Source: Marinobacterium marinum
Lineage (GTDB): Bacteria; Pseudomonadota; Gammaproteobacteria; Pseudomonadales; Balneatricaceae
Direction: 5' to 3'
Assembly (NCBI RefSeq): GCF_013868415.1
Contig: NZ_JACEMT010000046.1
Coordinates: forward strand, 153,644 to 217,643
Length of the DNA: 64,000 nucleotides
Shown: positions 57,286 through 64,000 of the stretch, piece after piece
How positions within the stretch are numbered: position 1 is the first letter of the stretch
Layout: each line of letters starts with the position of its first letter
The notes under the pieces: generated by a model
What the model saw: the letters and a program-made list of their open reading frames with translations, nothing else
Database searches by the model: none
Told to the model about the DNA's origin: nothing
Translations under genes and position numbers: made by a program

Positions 57286-58329
57286 TCAGACCAATACATC
57301 CGGGCCAACCCTGACAACCAGCTTGCCGAAATTTTCCCCCTCCAGCAGACCTCTAAGCCCTTCCGGCGCCGACTCCAAGCCATCGATCACCTGCTCCAGG
57401 TAGTCGATTTTGCCCTCGGTAACCCAACGGCCCATCTGCTCCGCAAACTCGGTATAACGATCAGCATAGTCATCAAAGATAATGAACCCCCGTACCGTCA
57501 AGCGCTTGGCCAGTATCGTACTCGTCAGCAGGCTCAACCGATCCGGTCCCGCCGGCAACTCACTATCATTATAGTGTGCAACCAAACCACACAGGGGAAT
57601 ACGTGCTCGGGTATTCAACAGCGGCAGTACCGCATCGAATATTGCTCCTCCCACATTCTCGTAGTAGACATCGATTCCCTTAGGGCAGGCTGCTGACAAT
57701 TGAGCCGCAAAATCTTCTGCACGATGATCCAACGCAACATCAACACCCAGGCTTTCCAAGTGCCTGCGCTTCTGCTCACCACCCGCGATCGCCACCACTC
57801 GACAGCCCTGCAGCTTGCCGATTTGAGCCACAGTCGCGCCAACAGGCCCGGTAGCGGCCGCAACCACCAGTGTTTCGCCTGCCTTGGGCTGGCCAATGTC
57901 CATCAGCCCCATATAGGCAGTAAACCCGGGCATACCCAGTACACCTAGCGCATGAGAAACGGGACCATGAGCCGGATCAAGCTTGAACAGCATGGAACCG
58001 TCGGACACCCCGTAATCCTGCCAGCCCACTGTGTAGCTGAGCACCCAGTCACCAGTCTGGTAGTCAGGATGCCTGGACGACACCACACGGTTTACCGTGC
58101 CGCCCAGCATAACGTCACCGATAGCAACAGGCTCGGCATAGGACTCGGCATCACTCATCCGACCGCGCATATAAGGATCCAGACTCAAATAGACAGTACG
58201 CAGCAGCAGTTGCCCCTCTTCAATTTCCGGCAGGGCACCGGTTTGAAGCCGAAAGTTTTCCTTACCTGGCGCTCCTGCCGGGCGAGACGCCAACGTCCAC
58301 TGACGATTTTCAGATAAGCTTTGTGTCAT
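57286..58329 (-). CDS. NADPH-dependent zinc-independent oxidoreductase (CurA/YncB-like MDR)
   Basis: A 347-residue medium-chain reductase without the zinc ligands. It has LSLDPYMRGRM, LGMPGFTAYMGLMDIGQPK, the nucleotide loop AATGPVGATVAQIGKLQG and YYENVGGAIFDAVLPLLN, typical of enzymes that reduce alkenals, quinones or curcumin with NADPH. A TetR operator lies in its promoter region, so it is probably induced by a reactive electrophile (inference). Confidence 0.92.
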   Translation of the reverse strand: MTQSLSENRQWTLASRPAGAPGKENFRLQTGALPEIEEGQLLLRTVYLSLDPYMRGRMSDAESYAEPVAIGDVMLGGTVNRVVSSRHPDYQTGDWVLSYTVGWQDYGVSDGSMLFKLDPAHGPVSHALGVLGMPGFTAYMGLMDIGQPKAGETLVVAAATGPVGATVAQIGKLQGCRVVAIAGGEQKRRHLESLGVDVALDHRAEDFAAQLSAACPKGIDVYYENVGGAIFDAVLPLLNTRARIPLCGLVAHYNDSELPAGPDRLSLLTSTILAKRLTVRGFIIFDDYADRYTEFAEQMGRWVTEGKIDYLEQVIDGLESAPEGLRGLLEGENFGKLVVRVGPDVLV

Positions 58330-58422
58330 GTAGCAACCTCAAGGATTAAGTTATTAATAAACCGGCTCAAGTCTGTCCATACCTGCATCCCCTTCCGTGA
58401 CGGCAGCAAAACGCAAAAAGAA

Positions 58423-58437
58423 TAGACCGGTCGTCTA
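58423..58437. promoter_or_regulatory. TetR operator upstream of the oxidoreductase gene
   Basis: TAGACCGGTCGTCTA has 5-bp arms TAGAC/GTCTA around a GACCGGTC palindrome. It is identical in all 15 bases to the site at 59071-59085. It sits about 95 bases upstream of the oxidoreductase start, overlapping a TATTCT -10-like element on the minus strand. Confidence 0.82.
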
Positions 58438-58442
58438 CAAAA

Positions 58443-58458
58443 AAGGCAAAAAAAAGCC
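58443..58458 (-). terminator. Weak terminator after the tetR gene
   Basis: AGGC and GCCT flank an A-run; on the minus strand a T-run follows the second arm. The stem is only four pairs, so this is weak. Confidence 0.35.
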
Positions 58459-58479
58459 TCGCTGATTTCTGCCTGAAGA

Positions 58480-59049
58480 TCAGGCGCACCCCAGCAATCG
58501 ACGCGTCAATTGCAGGGTGTGGTCCATATGCACCTCATCTCGATTCAACTTGCTGAGCAAACCGGCACCCAGCCAAAGCTGGTACAGGTTCGCCGCCAAT
58601 GCACGACTATCCTGCCGTGACAGAGAGCCATCAGCAATCGCCGCATCCAGTGCCGCCGTCAGACGGCTGATAACCTGATCAGTCCCCGTCTTGAGCGTAA
58701 GACGCATGGCATCCGACATATCGGCCACCTCGGCCCCCAGCTTGATTACCAGGCACCCGCTGTAGTTTTCCCTCCAGCGTACAAAGTAAGCCAGCAGCAG
58801 CTCGCAACCACTTTTCCCCTGCACACCGAAAATGCTATCCATTTCAGCCAGATACTGACTGAAATAGGACGCCAGCAATTCCTCGCCAAACTGCTCCTTG
58901 GACTGGAAATAATGGTAAAAAGACCCCTTGGGTACACCCGCAGTCTTTAACAGACTGCTTAACCCGACCGAGCCAAACCCCTGGCACGCCAGCATCTGCC
59001 GCCCCGTTTCCAGCAGGTGTTCCTTGGTGTTTTCATGTTTGCTTTTCAT
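58480..59049 (-). CDS. TetR-family transcriptional repressor
   Basis: A 189-residue regulator with an N-terminal helix-turn-helix (TGRQMLACQGFGSVGLSS, then LLKTAGVPKGSFYHYF) and a variable ligand-binding body. VPKGSFYHYF is typical of the AcuR/NemR-like group. I chose ATG 59049 (MKSKHENTK). Identical operators lie 22 bases upstream of it and before the oxidoreductase gene, so it should repress itself and that gene. Confidence 0.93.
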   Translation of the reverse strand: MKSKHENTKEHLLETGRQMLACQGFGSVGLSSLLKTAGVPKGSFYHYFQSKEQFGEELLASYFSQYLAEMDSIFGVQGKSGCELLLAYFVRWRENYSGCLVIKLGAEVADMSDAMRLTLKTGTDQVISRLTAALDAAIADGSLSRQDSRALAANLYQLWLGAGLLSKLNRDEVHMDHTLQLTRRLLGCA

Positions 59050-59070
59050 AGTCACCAGTATAAACACGAT

Positions 59071-59085
59071 TAGACCGGTCGTCTA
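59071..59085. promoter_or_regulatory. TetR operator in the tetR promoter
   Basis: An identical copy of the site at 58423-58437. It lies 22 bases upstream of the tetR start and just before a TATACT -10 (minus strand), the usual place for autorepression. Confidence 0.82.
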
Positions 59086-59090
59086 TAACT

Positions 59091-59627
59091 TTACCCTGCC
59101 CAGCTGTACGCTGCAAAACAGAACTCAGTACCCGCCGCATCACAGTACACCCCATCCTTGACCATCAGCAGAATTGCCTTATTGCCCAGAGAAGTGGTGA
59201 TGTTACCCAGTCCCATGAAAGAAAAACGCACATACGGTTTTTCCGAATCTCGCATCGAAACAAAAACATCAATCACTCGACCGCCAGAGAACCCATGAAA
59301 CATAGTCGCGGAGGTTGTACAACTGAACACGCCACCATCAATTATTGGATCCGTAACCCCATCACCGTTAAAATCTGCGACGTACTGCGCGCCTCCCGGA
59401 TTGATAACAAGCTCCCCGCCTTCAAAATCAGCGCACAGCCTTTCCCGCTCTTCAATGAACCTTCTCAGCGACGGTGCGAAATGCTCACCCGCTTCGGTAA
59501 GCATTTCATGTTTGACAGAAACAGCCTGCTCAGCACTTTGAACGAACGAAGGTAAAGCAGCCACCGCCAATAGCCCGCCAATGAGTGACGTCTTGAAGAT
59601 ACACGATCCGAAATTATTCATGCCCAC
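59091..59627 (-). CDS. Exported protein of unknown function
   Basis: I do not recognise this 178-residue protein. It has a signal sequence (about 12-31, ending FVQSA) and a segment with a calcium-loop-like DFNGDGVTD (about 84-92), which resembles FG-GAP or EF-hand type loops in secreted proteins. Four to five Cys suggest disulfides in the periplasm. An alternative start is M3 (59621). It ends six bases from the tetR operator, and its relation to that regulator is unclear. Confidence 0.75.
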   Translation of the reverse strand: MGMNNFGSCIFKTSLIGGLLAVAALPSFVQSAEQAVSVKHEMLTEAGEHFAPSLRRFIEERERLCADFEGGELVINPGGAQYVADFNGDGVTDPIIDGGVFSCTTSATMFHGFSGGRVIDVFVSMRDSEKPYVRFSFMGLGNITTSLGNKAILLMVKDGVYCDAAGTEFCFAAYSWAG

Positions 59628-59712
59628 TCCAGGTTAAAAATCCACCACTCCCACAGCCAGCCGATTGACAACACCAAGCCTACCATCGGCCAGACACTGC
59701 CAGACACAAAAA

Positions 59713-59738
59713 CAAAAAAGCCCATGAAAACATGGGCT
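59713..59738 (-). terminator. Intrinsic terminator (minus strand) before the 54-codon gene's downstream region
   Basis: On the minus strand AGCCCATG (59738-59731) pairs with CATGGGCT (59726-59719) and is followed by a T-run. It should end transcription from the small gene at 59835-59999. Confidence 0.8.
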
Positions 59739-59834
59739 TAAATGTAATTTAATGCCAGTTAGTACCAGCTAATGCCTAACGTGTGATCATTCCCACTCTA
59801 ATATCAACGAGAGGAAAAACAATTTAAATAACAA

Positions 59835-59999
59835 CTAGTTAGAAAGGCGAGCTTTCTCGATACCATCATCTATACCATGCGCAGAGTTTTTTTGATTTTT
59901 TGCTGCTCGTCGCCGCTTTAACTCTGCCTTAGCCCATGCTGATGCTTCTGCCATATCCCGGCGAAGGTGCTCTATCTCATCGGGGGTCAATCGACGCAC
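59835..59999 (-). CDS. Small basic protein, 54 residues, GTG start
   Basis: The protein reads VRRLTPDEIEHLRRDMAEAS at its start, followed by a basic helix (WAKAELKRRRAAKNQKN). GTG is preceded by AAAGGAG, a very good ribosome-binding site about 9 bases away, and a strong terminator follows downstream, so it looks like a real gene. It is too short for ordinary ORF calls. I do not recognise a family. The gap from 60000 to 60333 on its other side holds no supported gene; it contains a weak 42-codon frame on the minus strand. Confidence 0.65.
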   Translation of the reverse strand: MRRLTPDEIEHLRRDMAEASAWAKAELKRRRAAKNQKNSAHGIDDGIEKARLSN

Positions 60000-60333
60000 T
60001 GTTCACCACTCCTTTGTTACTGTCTGAGGGTACCATGCTGCGAACTCGCCTTGGCCAAAAAGTGGCGATTTCACGATCATTAAACGCAGATATGTAATGC
60101 CTCATCGCGATTTCTATCTATCGGTTTATACCGACGCCTGCCCTTGAGACATCAGAATGTGGTGCCATACTGTGTCTGTGTACTACCAAAGTAACTCTTT
60201 TGGCAAAAAGTATAACTAACTCGACTTAACGATGAAATCTAATCAGGCATAATAGCATCAACGTTATCTTTAAAACCATCTAATAGCAAGTCAACAATAT
60301 ACTTCGTCGGCGCATCAAAAACAGGGAAATAAA

Positions 60334-62373
60334 ATGACACCAATAGAACAAATACAGACATGGATTGAAGATAAACCTATATGGTGGAAACACAGCATTA
60401 AACTAGCACTTGAACACGGAGAATTAGATCAGAGTGACCTCGATGAAATCTACTATATTGCTCGTGTTGAACACCAACTAGTCCACTCAGAAGAATGCTC
60501 TACTTCTAGCAGCCAAGATTTAGACTTCACCGGACATACTAGTGAGCAAGGTAAAGTCAATCTACTATCATTATCCGAAGTGTATGGTGTTGGTGCTCTC
60601 ATTGAAAAACAAGTTCTAACATTTTCCAGAGATGGCATCTTCATAGTTTATGGTGACAATGGAGCAGGAAAATCCAGCTACTCCAGCATAATGAAAAATG
60701 CTTGCCTAACACGCGGTTCGTGCCCCAAAATATTAGGGAATGTATTTGAACAAACCAATCCTTCGCCTAGCGCAACGATCAAAATCTTAGTAGACGGGAA
60801 GGACGAAACTCACCCTTGGAGCTTGAACTCTTCAAGCATTGCCCCCCTGAAGGCAATTAGGGTTTTCGATACAGATTCAGCTCATCATTACGTTAACAAA
60901 GAGGATGCTCTAGGTTTCAAGCCTTCTGGCTTAAACTTATTAACAGAACTGACTAGAGCCATCAACCAAGTCAAAGCTATTGTTGAAGAAGATATAATGC
61001 CAGGAAACGGCCTTATATCCTTAAAACCAATAACTTCCGAAACCAATACAGCACGATTCTTCAACGGAATATCTGCCGACACTAAAGAAGAAGATGTGCA
61101 AACTCATAGAGCTACAACAGAGGATCTTGAGCATATAGAACCTCTAAGACAAGAAATTGCAAAAGATAAGCTACAAACTCCAGAAAGTTTAAAAGCCAAT
61201 CTCAATCAACAAAAGCAAATAATAACACCGTTGCAAAGATTTATTAATAACGCTTTAAAACCTCTAAGCGATAAAGCTTTTGACAGGCTTAAAGAACTGC
61301 AAGAAGATTACAACACAAAGCAGAGGACTGCCGACAAAATAATGCAGGCCACTCTACAAGGCCTACCTCTAGAAACTGTTGCAGGTATAAACTGGCAAAG
61401 CCTATGGAGTGCAGCAAAAACCTTCATTGAAAACGAGCCGAATTCTCACAACTTCCCACCTATCCAAGGTGAAAATTGCCCTCTATGCCTCCAGGAAATC
61501 TCAGAGAACAGTAGTAATCGGCTGGCCTCATTAAATAGTTTCTTGGCCGACAATGCTGCTACAGAAGCAAAAAAGGCTCATGACCTATTGAGCAATGCTA
61601 TAAGAATGATTTCATCACAAGACCTTAGCTTGGAAAACTATAAGGCTGCACTAGAAGAATCCAACAAGCTAAAGCCCGGTATAAACGAAAAGATCATAGC
61701 TCTGTTTGAAATATTAGCCGAGCGTCAAAAGATATTTACCACCTCCTCAAAATTACCCGATCTTCAATCCACACTAGATATTTCATCTTCAGTTGACATA
61801 AACGCAATATTAAAAAATATTGATGAACAAATAGAATCAGTTAAAACCAACCAAGACTTAGCTGAGCTCATCAAAAGGAAAGAAAAAAATTTACAGGTCC
61901 TATTAGACAAAAAACATATCAATGATAACTATGAATCAATAATAAAAAATATACGCCGTTATAAAGTCATCAGAAAGATGGAAGCAATAAAGAGTGAATG
62001 CAACACTCGCAAAGTCTCCGATCTTTCTTCAAAAATTTACCAGCAAGGAGTCATAGAACCTCTTACCTCTGCTTTCAGGGACGAACTTAAAAAATTTGGA
62101 TTCACGCGCTTCTCGGTGGATGTTCAAACAAGAAACACCGGAGGACAACAACAATTTAAGTTAGCAATCGCAAATGCTGGCGAACCAATAGTTGCTAAAG
62201 TTGCTAGCGAGGGGGAGCAAAGATGCATTGCAATTGCAGCTTTTTTAGCAGAGATGAAAGCAGATAATAGACTGTCTGCTGTCATATTCGATGACCCTGT
62301 GAACTCACTAAGTCATCAGTGGAGTAGCAAAGTAGCCGCCAGACTTATTTCAGAATCACTTTCTCGCCCTATG
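60334..62373 (+). pseudogene. SMC/Rad50-like ATPase gene, interrupted by an insertion sequence (probable defence gene)
   Basis: About 680 codons of a P-loop ATPase remain. An N-terminal helical segment (about 1-60) precedes Walker A YGDNGAGKS (Gly at 107), a long coiled-coil region with a CPLC motif (382-385, zinc-hook-like, as in Rad50 and RloC), the ABC signature SEGEQR (625-630) and Walker B AVIFDDPVNSL (650-660). The frame is cut after VAARLISESLSRPM at the IS border, so the C-terminal end of the ATP head (normally the switch His, as in FTHD) is missing. The hybrid frame ends at 62439. The DNA is AT-rich with codon use unlike its neighbours, suggesting transfer. AAA_13-type proteins like this are common in anti-phage islands (inference). 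Confidence 0.8.
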
Positions 62374-62391
62374 TGTCAGCGTAGTTGTCGC
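62374..62391 (+). repeat. Left terminal inverted repeat of the IS3 element
   Basis: It matches the right repeat at 17 of 18 positions and begins with TGTC. Confidence 0.92.
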
Positions 62392-62413
62392 CTGAAAATT
62401 TCAGAGGACAACC

Positions 62414-62914
62414 ATGCCCCACTATTCACCGGAACGTAAGGAAGCCATCCTCCAAAAAATGGCGCCGCCTCACAGCATGACAGTAGCCGAGCTGGCTCGT
62501 CAGGAAGGCATCAGTACCGCGACCCTGTACAATTGGCGTAAAGCCGCCAGAGAACGAGGTGCCGTTTTGCCATCCAACTCAGCCGCCCCGGACAAGTGGA
62601 GCAGCGAAGAAAAATTCCGCATGGTGCTGGAGACCGCTCCGATGAGCGAAGCGGAGATCGGCGAATATTGCCGCCAGCGCGGTGTGTACCCGGAGCAGAT
62701 CGAAGCCTGGAAGGCGGCCTGTATGGGCGCCAATGCGCAAGCAGATGAGCAAGCCAAACAGCATCGCCAAGCGACCAAGGCCGAGCGCAAACGGATCAAG
62801 CAGCTAGAAGCTGATCTACGCCGCAAGGAGAAGGCGCTCGCGGAGACGGCCGCGCTGCTAATACTGTCAAAAAAAGCAGAGGCGATCTGGGGCCCCAAAG
62901 ACGAGGACGAATGA
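62414..62914 (+). CDS. IS3-family transposase OrfA (DNA-binding subunit)
   Basis: A 166-residue protein with a helix-turn-helix (MTVAELARQEGISTATLYNW) and a charged leucine-rich helix at the C-terminus (about 110-155). A run of seven A followed by G (62869-62876) is a classical -1 slippery site. The orfB frame is open from there to its ATG, so an OrfAB fusion transposase can be made. The stop overlaps the orfB start (ATGA). Confidence 0.93.
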   Translation: MPHYSPERKEAILQKMAPPHSMTVAELARQEGISTATLYNWRKAARERGAVLPSNSAAPDKWSSEEKFRMVLETAPMSEAEIGEYCRQRGVYPEQIEAWKAACMGANAQADEQAKQHRQATKAERKRIKQLEADLRRKEKALAETAALLILSKKAEAIWGPKDEDE

Positions 62915-63957
62915 CCAGCCTCCCGGATCGCCAGCATGCCGTTAGTCTGATCCAGGAGGCTCAGAGCAACGGTGCTCCGCTGGTCAAGGCCTGTGCCTTG
63001 CTAAACCTGAGTGTGCGCACCTACCAGCGCTGGACGGCGAATCAGTTGGTCCATGCGGATCAACGACCGATCGCGCCCAGACCTGCACCGCATAACAAGC
63101 TGTCAGAGCAGGAGCGTGAAGCCGTGGTATCGCTCTGTAATCAACCGCGATATCGCAGTGCCCCGCCGGCGTTTATTGTGGCGGATCAGCTGGATCAAGG
63201 GCGTTATCTGGCGTCGGAATCTACGTTCTACCGGGTGTTGCACGAATACGATCAGCTGCATGCCAGAGGCCGGCAGAAACCGCCTGAGCGCAAACGCCAG
63301 GCAACCACACATGAAGCCAGCGAGCCTAATCAGCTCTGGTGCTGGGACATCTCCTGGTTGCCTGGACCTGCCCGTGGCACCTGGTTTTACCTGTACCTGA
63401 TGATGGATGTCTACAGCCGTAAGATCGTGGGCCACGAAGTCTACGCGCGTGAAACCGGAGAACTGGCCAGCGAGTTCGTCGAAAAGGCCTACTGGCGGGA
63501 ACATCTGGCCGCCCGATCCAAGCCGCTGGTGCTGCACTCTGATAACGGCAGCCCCATGAAGGCCGCGACGTTCCTGGAAAAGCTGTACGACCTGGGCATT
63601 ACCCCCTCGAACAGCCGACCTCGCGTCAGCAACGACAACGCCTACTCGGAGTCACTGTTCAAAACCCTGAAGTTCCGACCGGCGTTCCCGGTGAATGGCT
63701 TCAAGACGCTCGAAGAGGCACGGCATTGGGTGTTGAAGTTCGTGCGCTGGTACAACACCGAGCATCGGCACAGTGCTCTGAAATACGTGACACCTGAGCA
63801 GCGTCATAACGGCGAGGCCGAGTATATCCTGGCGCAACGCAAACGGGTTCTCGAAGTCGAGAAGGCCAAGAACCCCCAACGCTGGTCAGGTGATATCCGT
63901 GACTTCAGCTTGCCGGAGTCAGTCACACTGAACCCGGAAAAGGCGGCGAGTTTTTAA
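62911..63957 (+). CDS. IS3-family transposase OrfB (DDE integrase domain)
   Basis: A 348-residue catalytic subunit. The DDE triad is visible: Asp in LWCWDISWLP, Asp in LHSDNGSPM and Glu in NAYSESLFKTLK. The N-terminal part (about 1-120) carries an HTH_21-like region. It starts within the orfA stop (ATGA) and is also reachable by frameshift from orfA. The frame is intact, so the element may be active. Confidence 0.95.
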   Translation: MTSLPDRQHAVSLIQEAQSNGAPLVKACALLNLSVRTYQRWTANQLVHADQRPIAPRPAPHNKLSEQEREAVVSLCNQPRYRSAPPAFIVADQLDQGRYLASESTFYRVLHEYDQLHARGRQKPPERKRQATTHEASEPNQLWCWDISWLPGPARGTWFYLYLMMDVYSRKIVGHEVYARETGELASEFVEKAYWREHLAARSKPLVLHSDNGSPMKAATFLEKLYDLGITPSNSRPRVSNDNAYSESLFKTLKFRPAFPVNGFKTLEEARHWVLKFVRWYNTEHRHSALKYVTPEQRHNGEAEYILAQRKRVLEVEKAKNPQRWSGDIRDFSLPESVTLNPEKAASF

Positions 63958-63975
63958 AGAGCTGATAACTTATAC

Positions 63976-63993
63976 GCGACAACTACGTTGACA
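63976..63993 (-). repeat. Right terminal inverted repeat of the IS3 element
   Basis: The inverted copy of the left end. Only seven bases of flanking DNA remain in the window, so continuation of the ATPase gene cannot be checked. Confidence 0.92.
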
Positions 63994-64000
63994 GTTACCG

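Larger units (their letters stand above)
62374..63993 (+). mobile_element. IS3-family insertion sequence, 1620 bp
   Basis: The ends are 18-bp inverted repeats with one mismatch: TGTCAGCGTAGTTGTCGC (62374-62391) and, inverted, TGTCAACGTAGTTGTCGC (63976-63993). Inside are orfA and orfB with a DDE transposase. No target duplication is visible: three bases before are ATG and three after are GTT. The element looks intact. Confidence 0.92.

Noticed and set aside
57208..57312. Short plus-strand frame (about 34 codons, starting MTERMPLTRR) between lemA and the oxidoreductase gene
   Set aside because: It runs into the end of the oxidoreductase gene and has no conserved features that I can see.
59977..60105. 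42-codon minus-strand frame starting MRHYISAFNDREIATF
   Set aside because: No ribosome-binding site, and it overlaps the better-supported GTG gene; not enough support to annotate.

Overview
The window is chromosomal DNA from a gammaproteobacterium, most like the Oceanospirillales/Pseudomonadales (a Marinobacterium-like marine bacterium is my best guess; inferred from gene order and protein character, not from a search). Supporting signs are the gyrA-serC-pheA-hisC-tyrA/aroA-cmk-rpsA-ihfB-lapA-lapB-pyrF string, a prephenate dehydrogenase/EPSP synthase fusion, petABC next to sspAB, rplM-rpsI next to zapE, and rsmI-rnpB divergent from lpoA-yraN-diaA-dolP. Most of the window is GC-rich, housekeeping and densely packed.

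Layout. 1-7.7 kb: the end of a sensor kinase, an NtrC-type sigma-54 activator and a periplasmic binding protein, then a textbook -24/-12 promoter, a long structured leader and an operon for an aldehyde dehydrogenase, an iron-type alcohol dehydrogenase and a membrane permease. This looks like a self-contained sense-and-catabolise module. 7.9-13.9 kb: rnpB, rsmI, the envelope genes lpoA/yraN/diaA/dolP, and sspB/sspA. 14-20.1 kb: cytochrome bc1 (petABC), rpsI/rplM, zapE, lrgAB. 20.3-20.5 kb: two tandem tRNA-Pro(CGG) genes behind a strong stable-RNA promoter. 20.6-28.4 kb: a purine permease, the pyruvate dehydrogenase genes aceE-aceF with a palindromic operator, an AEC-type transporter and a small helix-hairpin-helix protein. 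28.5-41.6 kb: pyrF to gyrA on the minus strand. 41.8-49.3 kb: ubiG, gph, yciK, rluB, an H-NS-like gene, yciO, rnm, yciB, yciI, an OmpA-domain protein and an exported DsrE protein. 49.4-57 kb: purL, mltF, tadA, a DUF3137 gene and lemA. 57.3-59.6 kb: an oxidoreductase and a TetR regulator sharing identical 15-bp operators, and an unknown exported protein. From about 60.1 kb the DNA becomes clearly AT-rich: a Rad50-like, probably defence-related ATPase gene is cut by an IS3-family element that runs almost to the window end.

The main surprises: (1) PheA lacks about 70 residues inside its prephenate dehydratase domain, and the EPSP synthase half of the neighbouring TyrA-AroA fusion has lost several normally invariant active-site residues, so two steps of aromatic synthesis encoded here may be inactive; (2) the sigma-54 module with its inverted repeat and roughly 360-nt leader; (3) the interrupted ATPase island at the right edge.
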